From assembly GCA_030247855.1 (NCBI GenBank), contig JAPDRN010000006.1, positions 637,908 to 701,907 on the forward strand: DNA of 64,000 nt, read 5' to 3'. The translations under genes were made by a program, and so were the position numbers. The DNA comes from Knufia peltigerae. Lineage: Eukaryota; Ascomycota; Eurotiomycetes; Chaetothyriales; Trichomeriaceae. Positions 1-10,659 of this stretch are shown here, piece by piece. Position 1 is the first letter of the stretch; each line of letters begins with the position of its first letter. The notes under the pieces are model-generated. The model worked only from the letters and a program-made list of their open reading frames with translations. It did no database searches and was not told the DNA's origin.

Positions 1-857
1 GATGAATCGTTCGAGGCGAGAAGATATTCGGTACACAAGGGAGCGCGAGAGAGAGGGAGAGAGAGCGCATCGAGGTATGTGGAGTATGGAGCGTGGAGAG
101 AAAAAGTCATTTGCACATGTTTACGGAGTACTTACTCCGTGGCTGCTCATCTGCATATTTTTCGGGAGCCTCAGCAGGCATCTGTCCAGCCATCCTGGCG
201 AACCAGCCTGCCTGTCACACCGGTTCAAGCTGATGGTCAGCATTTTCACCCCGAACAGGGGCGCACTTGTGTTACACCAAGCTGAAGTTTTTAGACCCGG
301 GGAATTGCATGCAGCCTTTCTGACCAGGGCACAAACAGGTGGTGGGATTCCAAAGGAGGCGAGCTGAAACGAGCTGATGGACGCTTGCAGGAAGAGCCCT
401 TTACTTACGCCCAAGGCTGAGTCTGACTTGCCTCTGCTAGAACTTAGTCCGTTAAGCGAACCAGTCAAGCTCTTCATCACATCTTTGACCAAGGCAGGAC
501 TGGTGCTTGGCAAAGGAATTCGTTCGCAGCCTGTAATCAATTTTCCCCAATCTGTCGAGCTTGTTCCGTTGTGTTTGCATAGGCTGGGGTGGTGCAGGGG
601 TTTTTCGTCCTCGTGTGACGCACGGAGTAATGTGTAGAGAGGGGTGATGAGCCTGATGCGTTGCTTGGGCGGGAAATCTGTTGAGACATGGTTAGGAGGC
701 TGGACACATGGAACCGTGTGCTCTTTCTCAACCCTCTTGCCCTTTGCTCATCGGACACACAAGTTCATAACCCCCTTGGTTGTCTCCCTTCCATCACTGT
801 AGGGTGGCTTTCTCTGCACAGGGACATCATACTCTTCGGACTCCCTGGACCGCAGCA
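1..857. other. upstream region of the alpha-dioxygenase gene
   Basis: No supportable gene. A GA-rich stretch lies at about 43-67, an inverted repeat at 122-140 and a CACGGAGTAA copy at 621-630. Open frames here have no protein-like composition. Confidence 0.6.
122..140. repeat. perfect inverted repeat of the ACGGAGTA motif
   Basis: ACGGAGTA at 123-130 is followed, after two bases, by TACTCCGT at 133-140. The two 8-base arms can pair as a small hairpin. It is made of two copies of the motif that recurs through the window. Confidence 0.85.
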
Positions 858-2867
858 ATGGACACTCACATCAGCCCTAGCTATAAGCCGGGCCTCACTG
901 ATCGATTGCTGGTTGGCTTGTTTCACTCGATCAACAAGTTTATTCCGTGGCACAAGTTACCTGCCATCGTCGGTGCTCTGAACCTCGAAGCTTTGCGTGT
1001 CGAGCTCCGCGAGTACAACTTGCATGATGGGTACCCGTCCGGTGTCTACCAAGGTAACAAAACCACCGACCCCATGACCGACGAGCGCTTTGGGTACGCT
1101 CGCGATTCAGATGGGAAGTTCAACTCGACCGAGATGCCACGGATGGGGTGTGCGTTCCAACGACTTGGGAGAAATTTCCCCCGAGGCTTGACCATCAAAC
1201 CAACAGAAGAGGAATTGTGGACTCCAAACCCTAGAATGGTGAGTTCTGCCAAAGGGTTGGACCTTTTTTCGTCAGGATATCCAAGCTGACACATTAAATC
1301 GATCCAGTTGAGCGATCGTTTCATGGCACGCAAGACGTTCATCCCAGCGACCACTTTGAACTTGCTGGCGGCAGCTTGGATCCAATTTCAAACCCATGAC
1401 TGGTTCTTTCATGAGAATGTATGCTCGTTCCAGCCAGCACAAATCATAACGTGTTTTTTGTCAGCTGACTCGTAACAGAGCGACGAAGACTTCGACGTCC
1501 CTTTGCCTGCAGGAGACAGTTGGCCACATGGCAAATTGGAATTTCCCAAAACCAAGCCGGATGAGATCCTGAGTCAAACAGACACCAGGTGCCCTGGTTA
1601 CAGGAACGTGAACACGGCGTGGTGGGACAGCTCGCAGATCTACGGGTCCAGTGAAGCCGTTACCAAAACCCTTAGAAACCTGAACAGTGATGGCAAATTG
1701 ACTCTGACCGAGGAAGGTCGAGTACAATTTCTCCCTCGCGACGCAGACGGTAACCCGTTGACCGGATTCAACAATAACTGGTGGATAGGTATGGAGATGC
1801 TGCACACCCTGTTTGCACTGGAGCATAACACTATTTGTGACATGCTGCGTCGGGCGTACCCGTCCTGGACAGGCGATCAGATCTTCGATAAAGCTAGACT
1901 GGTTAATTGTGCCCTCATGGCCAAGATCCATACCGTGGAATGGACGCCTGCTATCCTTGCCCATCCCACATTGAAGATTGGCATGAATGCAAACTGGTGG
2001 GGCCTAGTCGGCGAGTCCTTGACGAAGATGCTGGGTCGCATCTCAAAGACCAGTGAAGTCATCAGTGGCATTCCAGGCTCAGGAGTAGATCAATTCGGAG
2101 TGCCGTACTCTCTGACAGAAGAATTTGTGTCTGTGTACCGAATGCACTCACTTATCCCGGATACGATCGCCTTCTTCAACGCCAAAGACGGTGGACACAA
2201 CTCGACCATTCCTGTCGAGAACATGCTTTTCAAATACGCCCAGGCGCCACTGGACAGTGGCCTCTCGTTTGCCGACGCTTTCTATTCCTTCGGAATCAAC
2301 TACCCCGGTGCTATCACGAACTCGAATTATCCGGATTTCTTACGCAACCTGACCACACCAGACGGGATACATCGCGACATGGGCACCGTGGACATTCTGC
2401 GCGACCGTGAACGAGGCGTCCCTCGGTATAACCAGTTCCGTCGTTTGTTGCGTATGCCTGCACCCAAGACATTCGAAGAACTTACCGGTGGTAACAAAGT
2501 TCTTGCGCAAGATCTCTCGGATGCGTACAATGGAGAAATTGAGCTCGTTGACGCACTCGTCGGATCTCATAGTGAGCCCGTACCTGCAGGCTTTGGGTTC
2601 AGTGACACTGCATTCCGCATCTTCATTCTCATGGCCAGTCGACGGCTCAAGAGCGATCGGTTTATTGCTGGACAGTGGAATGCACAGACGTATACAAAGG
2701 AAGGTCTAGATTGGGTTCAGAATAGTGGGATGAAGGATGTGTTGTCTAGACACTTCCCAGAGTTGAGAGGTGTGTTGAAAGACAGTAAGAATCCGTTTGC
2801 CCCGTGGAGTAAATTGCCCAAGTCGACGGCGTATGATGGCATCGAGACCAATGCTCCAAAGAAGTGA
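858..2867 (+). CDS. alpha-dioxygenase-type heme peroxidase
   Basis: The likely role is oxygenation of fatty acids at the alpha carbon, as in plant pathogen-inducible alpha-dioxygenases. Exons are 858-1238, 1308-1418 and 1479-2867, giving 626 residues, close to the roughly 630-640 of plant enzymes. The distal heme histidine is seen in QTHDWFFHEN (His157). The pattern YRMHSLIPD carries the radical tyrosine (Tyr384) and proximal histidine (His387), in the same Tyr-x-x-His arrangement as cyclooxygenases. Other family blocks are WWDSSQIYGS, LEHNTICDMLRRAYP and AKIHTVEWTPAIL. There is no C-terminal P450 domain, so it is not a Ppo-type linoleate diol synthase. The start at 858 is the first ATG leading into the conserved N terminus. 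Substrate and product are inferred from the family only. Confidence 0.82.
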
Positions 2868-3319
2868 GTGGTCCTGTCTGTAGGCATGGACGAAGATTTG
2901 GCCTACCACAATGGATGATGACTTACCATGCGACTGTTGATGATGACCCATGCATTTACTTGTGAGAATCCATCATGCTGCGGTTTTCACTTGTTGCATG
3001 CAACTCTTGTAGTCGTGATGTTGAAGGTTAAGAAAATGTGGGATAATGGTACTATTACTCTACCGTATCAAATCCGGTGAACCATTTGAGCTTGACCCGA
3101 AAACTCCAAGCTTGGCAGGTTCAAGGCAACGGCTGGGGACGCGGCTCATTCGCGTAGAGACAGTGTCATGTAAAGTAAAGTAGTGCTGCTTTCCTACGGT
3201 CATTTACCAAGAACATCTACGATCGCCTTCGATTCTTTTCTGCGCAATAAGCCTGCAAGTAAGAGATCCTTCAGCAGAACGTATTTCTTCCTCACGAGCA
3301 ACGTAAAGCTTGTTTCAAG
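2868..3319. other. intergenic, dioxygenase to proteasome gene
   Basis: I see no gene. It must hold the 3' end of the dioxygenase transcript and the promoter of the proteasome gene. Confidence 0.6.
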
Positions 3320-4292
3320 ATGGCTTCCGGCTACGATCGTGCGCTTTCAGGTAAGTTGTTCATACAGTCAATTGGGGACGCAAGCTAACTTTCTGTAGTC
3401 TTCAGGTAATTTGTCTGCTTCTTCGTTCCTACATCAACTGATCGATATAGTCCGGACGGCCATGTTTTTCAGGTCGAATATGCTCTGGAAGCAGTCAAGC
3501 GAGGTACATGCGCAGTCGGCGTCAAAGGGAAGGATATTGTAGTGCTGGGATGTGAGAAGAGATCAGCGATGAAGCTTCAAGATACCAGAATCACACCTTC
3601 AAAGATTGGTCTCATCGATACCCACGTCTGTCTAGCTTTCGCTGGTCTCAATGCGGACGCCAGAATATTGATCGACAAGGCGCGATTAGAGGCACAATCC
3701 CACAGACTGACGGTGGAGGATCCGGTCACGATTGAGTACATCACCAAGTACGTCGCCGGTGTACAGCAAAGATACACTCAGAGCGGCGGTGTGAGACCTT
3801 TTGGTATCAGCACATTGATCATCGGCTTCGACAAGGGAGACAAGGAGCCCAAATTATACCAGACTGAGCCTTCTGGCATCTACTCAGCTTGGTCAGTATT
3901 TCGGATGGAATGACTTCTGTCATGTACTAATCTGTAGCAGGAAAGCCAATGCCATCGGACGATCGAGCAAGACGGTACGAGAGTTCCTCGAACGAAACCA
4001 CAAGGACGACATGGACCGAGAAGCCACCATTGCATTGACGGTCAAGTCTCTCCTCGAAGTGGTCCAAACTGGTGCAAAGAATATTGAAATTGCCATCATG
4101 GCTCCTGGAAAGACCATTGAAATGTTGCCCTCGGAGCAGATCGAACAATACGTCAAAACGATTGAGGCGGAAAAGCAGGAAGAACAGGCAAAGAAGAAGC
4201 CAGGAAGAGCTGCAGCTTCAGGTCCCGGCACCTCGACTCTACCTACAAGACCAGTTGGTGAGGGTGAAGGTGAAGGCTCAGGGGACACCTGA
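3320..4292 (+). CDS. PRE6: 20S proteasome subunit alpha-4
   Basis: Structural alpha-ring subunit of the 20S proteasome, orthologous in pattern to human PSMA7 and yeast Pre6. Exons are 3320-3350, 3399-3405, 3451-3891 and 3941-4292, giving 276 residues. The second exon is only 7 nt. Joining it restores the invariant N-terminal reading SVFSPDGHVFQVEYALEAVK, the proteasome alpha signature. Further matches are SHRLTVEDPVTIEYITKYVA, RRYTQS-like QRYTQSGGVRPFGIS and YQTEPSGIYSAWKANAIGR, the last one made by splicing across 3891/3941. The C-terminal tail after about residue 230 is Lys/Glu-rich and then Gly/Glu-rich, as is usual in this subunit. As an alpha subunit it has no catalytic Thr. A constitutive housekeeping gene is expected. 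Confidence 0.93.
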
Positions 4293-4508
4293 TGATCAGG
4301 TCACTTCGTACTTGTCCCTTTGCATGAGCGCCTGGAGTTCTGGTGATAAATGAAAACCAAGAAAGAAGTCTTTGATCATGGCATTTTTGTTTCTGCTTGC
4401 CCTACATTTTTAGAACAGCGGGAGAGTTTTTCCTTCTCCATGTGCTGTGCTCTGGGGGCATGATGCGGAATTGTTCATCATTCATTTCGTCAATGTACCA
4501 TATCGACA

Positions 4509-5285
4509 TTAACCAAGCTTCTCCGCCGCCTCTCTGACATCGAAGATGGTTCTTTGTTCTGGCTGTCGAACCCGTTCATCCTTGAGCATTCTAAATTCAT
4601 TAGTCGAGGTCTCTTCGGAGCAACCAATACTAAAACCACGTACCTTGCATCCATCCTCGTGTCGTCGCTCTCAATTTTAAGTGCTGCCTGGGGCGTTTTG
4701 GCGTCTATCACGAAATGATTATCACAATTCGGACAGTATTCGTCGCTAGTAGGAAGTCAGTATATGCAGATACACAAGATACAGACCTAGCTTATTAATA
4801 GCATGGCTCTTGTCTATATCTGTACTTACCTCTCATCCCAATCCCGGGTGTCTTTTCGAAATGCTTTGCGACACTTTTTGCAAATAAATGTCTATATGAA
4901 CTTGGGTATTAGTACTAGCCTCTTTTCTGCTCAAGATGGGACGAGACGAAATGAACTTGGAATCGCTCATAGTACCATATCAAAAGTTTGTAAGAGTGGA
5001 TGAGATTCTTGCTCGGCATGGCATTCTGCACAGTCAAACCATTTTTTGCCTGATCGAGGAGTCAGTGAAAACTGAATGTCAGGAGAAGGGCGCATCTGGA
5101 TTTGGGGAAAAGCACATACAGCAGGCACTCCTTATCGAGACTTGAGCATTTAAAATATGTTTACTGATCGAGAGATGGATGTTAGTGCTTCTGCTCCTTT
5201 TTATATTGGATCTGTAGAGATGGCGAGCGAGTTTTGACGAGGCTTTTTGTCAGGGGCTGCCGTTCAGAGGGTTGCCTTACCACAT
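4509..5285 (-). CDS. small CHY zinc-finger protein (Hot13-like)
   Basis: Assembled by eye from six short exons on the minus strand: 5285-5281, 5163-5120, 5049-4976, 4891-4830, 4745-4644 and 4590-4509, together 122 residues. All junctions are GT...AG and keep phase. The protein starts MCKHILNAQVSIRSACCKKW and continues with FDCAECHAEQESHPL, FICKKCRKAFRK and DEYCPNCDNHFVIDAKTP, then ends DVREAAEKLG. These Cys/His pairs are the CHY zinc-finger fold of the yeast Hot13 family, a zinc-binding protein of the mitochondrial intermembrane space that helps small Tim proteins and Mia40. The first coding exon supplies only ATGTG, so the gene is easily missed by open-frame searches. The mitochondrial role here is inferred from the family. 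Confidence 0.8.
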
Positions 5286-5692
5286 AGTGGTGTTGTCTTG
5301 GTTTCGAATTCAAAATTTCAATTGACGTGCGAAAGTCGTGGGCACAATGTAGATTCCCAATCCGTAGTTGCTACCAAGAACCCCCCGGTCAGATTATCAG
5401 GGATGTTTGTTGTCGTTGTCGACAAATGTTGAAATGATACTCTCCGTACTCCGCTCTACGATGGAAATACGAGTCATGACTTTTGGTCAGGTGACCTTGA
5501 TTCAAGTCATGAGATTTGAAAGTACGAGTATGAGCAGACATTCAATTCATTCCCTCTCTCAATCCTCGAACGTGCACATACCCTCGCACGAACGCAACCT
5601 CTAATACTATGAGTAAATATTGGCTGTGTGCCATGTTGCCATCGACGAGAACACGACCACCTAAGGATATGCCATCAGAAGAGGGAAGCAAA
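5286..5692. other. intergenic upstream of the CHY zinc-finger gene
   Basis: No gene seen. A near copy of the TACGGAGTA motif (ctctccgtactccg) lies near 5446. Confidence 0.6.
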
Positions 5693-6842
5693 TCACCAGA
5701 GGTCACCAGTCCTCCTTCCTCTGTTGGGATGTAGCCATTCCATCGCACTCTTGAGGTTGACCCAGCCGAGAAAAGGTCTTGAGAGACCGTATCCCACCTT
5801 CTCCTGCATCCACTCGGGCAACTCGCGAACCTTCTCGACCGGATTGATCAAGTACTGATTTTCTTCCTGTCTCAGCCAACCTCTCGTCATGAAGGTGCTG
5901 TACACGAGGCGCTCTTCCGGATGAATCTCGCCGTTCTCATCTGGTTGATCTGTCTTATTAGCACTGCCTCCGTGGAAGCAACCACTCAAGACCATGAAAC
6001 CATCACCAGGTTCGAGTTCGGCATAAAAAGTTTGGCTTTCTTCTGGAGGTCCAGCGGCATAGTCCCACAAATGTGAACCTGGGATGAACCGCGTTGCACC
6101 ATTACGCTTGGTGGTCTTCTTCCCTGCCACGAAGAACCCGATACCTGCATCACGACCCGTCACGTGTTCTGCCGTTGCAGGTTGATAAACATGATGGATC
6201 GCATCATCACGATGTAACGCTTGATCCCGTGCGCCCGGATTGATACTGAAAACAATGGTGTTGTTCAATTGTGGTCGAGATACCGACGCTTCGTTCTTGC
6301 CGCCAATCTACTATGGGTCAGTATCGAGGGCATCCTTCTCGAATATCAACAACATACCCAATTATATTTCAATGTGCTTGATAGCAATGCATCTGTCACC
6401 CCTGTCCAGAGTGGATGACCGAAAATGCGATCGGCAAAGGTTCTCGACTTTGTGACAAGTCCAAATGCTCTTCGAGTTTCTGCTGGGAAAAAGTCGCCTA
6501 CAGGTACATTTGTATCAGGGCAGCTGAGATGCTTGTGATGAGATTTCCAGGAACATTACTAAACATACCATCACCCCAAGCTGTATCCTTTTCTAGCTCC
6601 GGCCGAATATCCCTTTCTATGCGCGCCAACTCATCTTGATCCAGTACGTTGCGAATGACCACTCCGCCAGCAACTCTGATAGCCTCTACCAGATCTTCAA
6701 CCGTGGCACTCGCGGCATTAAAGATCTTGACCTCGGGTAATGGCGAAGCTGGAGATTTGAGCTCATCATCCACTATGAAGCCATTTGTGCTGTCAATGGC
6801 CTTCGCTGCAGGCACGGGGGCTTCGACGGCCGAGGGTGCCAT
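5693..6842 (-). CDS. phytanoyl-CoA dioxygenase-like Fe(II)/2-oxoglutarate oxygenase
   Basis: Exons are 6842-6569, 6497-6358 and 6307-5693, giving 342 residues. It belongs to the PhyH superfamily of non-heme iron oxygenases, which hydroxylate, desaturate or rearrange small substrates. The iron triad is visible: His170 and Asp172 in QALHRDDAIHH, and the distal His250 in LSGCFHGGSANK. The downstream Arg in STFMTRGWLR is the likely 2-oxoglutarate anchor. Fungal relatives of this shape often sit in secondary-metabolite pathways, but no biosynthetic core gene lies next to it here. The UNC93-type transporter is upstream in the same orientation, 755 bases away. The substrate cannot be told from sequence. 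Splicing restores the block FFPAETRRAFGLVTKSRTF across the first junction. Confidence 0.83.
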
Positions 6843-7597
6843 CCTGAAAGTGATCGAGCAACAAACGACGATATGTCCCACAACCACAGTTTTATTGAGA
6901 ACTTGCAGCAGCAGCTTGATATGATGTAAAATCAAATGATGACATTGTCCTTTAAATATTTCGACACTCGTATATCGAAGGCATAAACCACGTTCCAAAG
7001 ACTCTTTCAGGGATGTGGAAATCTCTCCTGCCCGATTTGGGTTTGCCGCGCTTCCAGACTGATAGAGTACGTGATCGGCTCCATCAGCATACGAAAGAAG
7101 TCTCACGTCTGCTGCGAACTTTATAAACGCAACAATGGATTGAATTAACGCACGGTGCAATGCGACTATTCTGGCAAGAGAGAATCCGGGCAGCGCTTAT
7201 CATATCCTGTGGATGCGGGGATGAGCAGGCTCATCAATCTAAGCGCCAAGTCGATGTGAGAGGGCAACGCCTTACCCGTACTACTTTTCTTGATAGAGTG
7301 GAATCGATCGTCTTGGTCGAAAATGGAAAGAGAGATGCGGGCATTGCGAAACACCAACGACTCATCAGCCTTGCCGGATCGGTTCATCTCTTAAGACTTT
7401 AAACATCCTCATTGGGCGTCCAGGACTATAAACATGAGCGAAATATCCTCGAATCACGTCTCATTTCAAGGGTATTCCCTATCTACGAACTTGTCCTGCG
7501 GTTGTGTTTGTCCTCGACAATACCACAGGGGAATAGTGTGGGAAATCTCATCCCTGGTGCCTCCTGAGAACTTCGCCCATCCGGCCATATTTTCCGC
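6843..7597. other. intergenic between the UNC93-like and PhyH-like genes
   Basis: No gene seen. It contains the promoter of the PhyH-like gene and the 3' region of the UNC93-like gene, both on the minus strand. Confidence 0.6.
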
Positions 7598-9383
7598 TCA
7601 GACTTTCGAACCATGCGAAGTGCGACGACCAACTTCATTGACTTCCATGGATCCCTTGGCTCCGGCAGAGACAGCTTTCTCGGCAATCAATTCCTTCTCA
7701 TGTTCTCGTACAATCTGCTCCTCAGCAACCAGCCCCTCGAGCCGTGCCCGATCTTCCCATTTGTGAGGAACAATCACATTCTCTTCCAAGAAGTAGTTGG
7801 TTGGCTTCACTTGAGTCCAAATGATGGCCAGCAGGAAGCCCAGACCGACAGCATACAAGGTAAATTGGACGATCAATTGGTCGAGGTAGGAAACGTTCTT
7901 GGAGTCTAGCACAAAGGAAATGCACATTCCCAGTGCTGTGGTTCCCTTGAAAAGTCTGTACGATTTGGTCAGTTCTTACAGGTTCGGTGTGGACTCGAGG
8001 ATCTTGCGCTACTTACCCGCTCAGTCGCGAGCAGACCCGTGGGTCATTTGAAAGTGCTCCGAGTGTCCACTGCACGCAGATCTGGTACGTAGCATAGATG
8101 ATGCCTAGCTCACTCATCAGAAGGAGTCAAACCTATCCGGAATCCAACCATACCTTCTAGCAGATACAGAATGAAGCCAGCCCCAAAGGCACTGTCGGAC
8201 CAGTCAACACCTGGAGGAGTGTTCTTCTGCCTGTTGACATCGTTCTTGATGATCCATGCTGCCAGGCCCGCGTTCGTGGCAAGGCACAGAGTACCCATGA
8301 TACAAGTTCCTACCATACCACGAACACGTCGAGATTTGATGCGGTTAGTGTCCATGACGAAGGCCAACATAAGAGGACATGGCATCATGATGAACTGGAA
8401 GAGAACATTGTTGAGCGACCGGGTTCTCAGGTTGAAATAGTAAGCGTTGATGCTGGAAAGAAGGGCCTGAGAGTCGTTAGACGTTGTGCCTGTAGAGGTA
8501 AGTTGTGCTGCTTACCAAGTTCATTTCGGCCACAAAGATGCCAGGGATCAGCATCAGAATCCGCCAATCTGTGAAGAGGTTGATAAGGCCCCGTATTTCC
8601 TCCATGACATTGGGGTCGTTGAAGATGGCAATATGCGTCCCATCATCTCGCACCACTTTCTTTGGATCGATAATGAAAAAGAAGGCGATTAAAATAGCCA
8701 TGCACATGATCACGATGCTTAACAATGGGCATCAGCACCAAGCCGGCATCGAAGCATGAATCTTACTTACAAGACAGAGTACACTGCGTTCGAGACTCCG
8801 GTCGACTCAGTCTGGTGGAAGTTGACTCCGAAGGCGATCAAACTACCAACTGTGCCTCCGAAACTCGTAAAGACCCATTGCCAGGTAATGAACAGTGCTT
8901 TCTCATCCTCCTGGGCATATGCAAATTGAATGAAACCGGATGCAGTCCACAGGCAGCCCGCAGTCACCCCAAGAATGGCACCTCCTAGATAAGGAAACCA
9001 ATTATGGCCTTCACGGTCAAAGTACCAAAGGCCTCCAACGTAAAGCGGATAGCCGACTGCGCCGAACATCATGGTGATTTTGGGACCACAGATATTCAGA
9101 ATTGCGCCGCCAATCCAACCAAAAAGACAGAACAGACCGTAAAGCACAGCATTGGTGGTTGAAGCAACTGTCTGGGAACTCGGCCTTCCTCCACCGGCAC
9201 CGAGACCGGTAAGGGCGAGATAGATCCCCGGCAAACAGAAAAGGATGCTGGTCCCATGGTCAATATCCCTCGAAAACACGCGGTTCATCAGGTCGGAACT
9301 CACGCTCCCACGACAAAGTTCTGATTGATGGGTCGATTGAGCCGGAACTTGCCCGTTCCCAAGGAGGGTTCCATGAACTTCAT
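7598..9383 (-). CDS. UNC93-like membrane transporter (MFS superfamily)
   Basis: Six exons: 9383-9304, 9247-8771, 8717-8516, 8466-8154, 8104-8017 and 7955-7598, together 505 residues. Reading through the junctions gives a continuous polytopic membrane protein with about 11-12 hydrophobic segments. The first segment, VVGAILFCLPGIYLALTGLG, is followed by AGGGRPS, the typical start of fungal UNC93-like proteins. The hydrophilic C-terminal tail (about 60 residues, rich in Glu/Lys) is cytosolic in character. Animal UNC-93 regulates potassium channels; the fungal members are uncharacterised permease-like proteins, so substrate is unknown. A second in-frame ATG lies three codons in (9374). The gene lies upstream of the PhyH-like oxygenase on the same strand, and co-expression would be conjecture. 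Confidence 0.83.
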
Positions 9384-10659
9384 GGCTGCTATGATGGAGT
9401 TATTTGCAAGTTCACAATCCGAAATGATTCAGCGCCTGTTTTAAGCAGGTAGAGAGTGACAAAATGGCCAACACGGGAAGAGAGTGATCTTCTCCGGTTT
9501 TATACATGTTTTCCATGTCAATGAAGGTTTCTCAGGGTGTCATCTCACGGAGGTTGCGCTCATTGCCGATGCACAAGTCGCAGGCTAATCACCCCGACCA
9601 GGTAGGTTATCAAGGAACGCATCCCTGCTGAGCCAATCCGAATAGCTGACGGGCACTGTTATCATGCCTTTTATGTGGGTCCGAGAGATGATCGTTGGCC
9701 GTCTAGTGTCCCGTCGACAAGTTGGGGTACAAGAGATCAACACATGTCCAACAGGAGTTCCGAGCATCTGTCCGTCGTCGAGAGACCGCCCTCTCTCTAT
9801 TCAAGGTAGAAGACGTGAGTTACTAAAGAGGCTGCTGCAATTAGAGCTAGGGTACGATTTAGTGGTCGATGTCGCTGTTCTCAGCTTCCGACACAGAGAC
9901 CCAGGCACGCGCATCTCGCAATCGACCCTTCACAGCCATCGGGATAAGAGTGATAACGCTGAGTTCCGAGTTCCGTTGTGCGGGGAGAAAGCTGTCGCTA
10001 GCTTTGGTGTTTAGTGAGGCTGGGCAGATGACTGCGTATCACATCGTCTTCTATCGATGCTCGCCTGCAACAATTCCTTGTCTGCGATAGCGAGTCCCGA
10101 AGAGCAGCAGGGGTAAGGGCCAATCAGCCCAAGTCTCTAATCTCGCTGGTCGACAATGACACAGCAGTAGAGACTAAGGCGTCAAGAATGCAATAACACA
10201 TCTCTCTTGCCTATTCAAGCCGTCAGCTCGTACGGCAGTGATGATCGACATCGACGATGTATTTGCCATGCCACACCTTGGGCGTAAGTATCCTTATCTC
10301 AGCTCCTGGCATATGCATGTCACGATGATGGTGGTGATGATGATAAGGTATCAAAAGCACTACACGGAGTTGGACCGTGACGCTATACTCCGCATCTACA
10401 GCTTCAATCTACCTTGTTAAGGCTGGTGTCCGGCGACCAGGCCCGTTCGCAACCAACCCTCAGACCAAAGTCTGAGAGCACTTACTGTGTCACTTGCTGT
10501 TTTGAAGATTAACACCGGCTCTGTGGCGATTGCTGCAGGTTTGACTCGGTACGCGAGGAACAACTCATCCACAGGAGACCGAGCCAGTGCATTCTTACCT
10601 TCACAGGGTCATCGGGGTTCTTGTCTTGTCGATAGTAACATCTTTGGAGCATAATCACA
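9384..10659. other. divergent promoter region, UNC93-like and amidase
   Basis: Both flanking genes start here and point away from each other. Small open frames do not look like coding sequence. Nothing else is recognised. Confidence 0.6.

Noticed and set aside
2..367. 121-residue frame at the left edge
   Set aside because: Arg/Glu run from a GA repeat followed by unrelated sequence; no conserved pattern.
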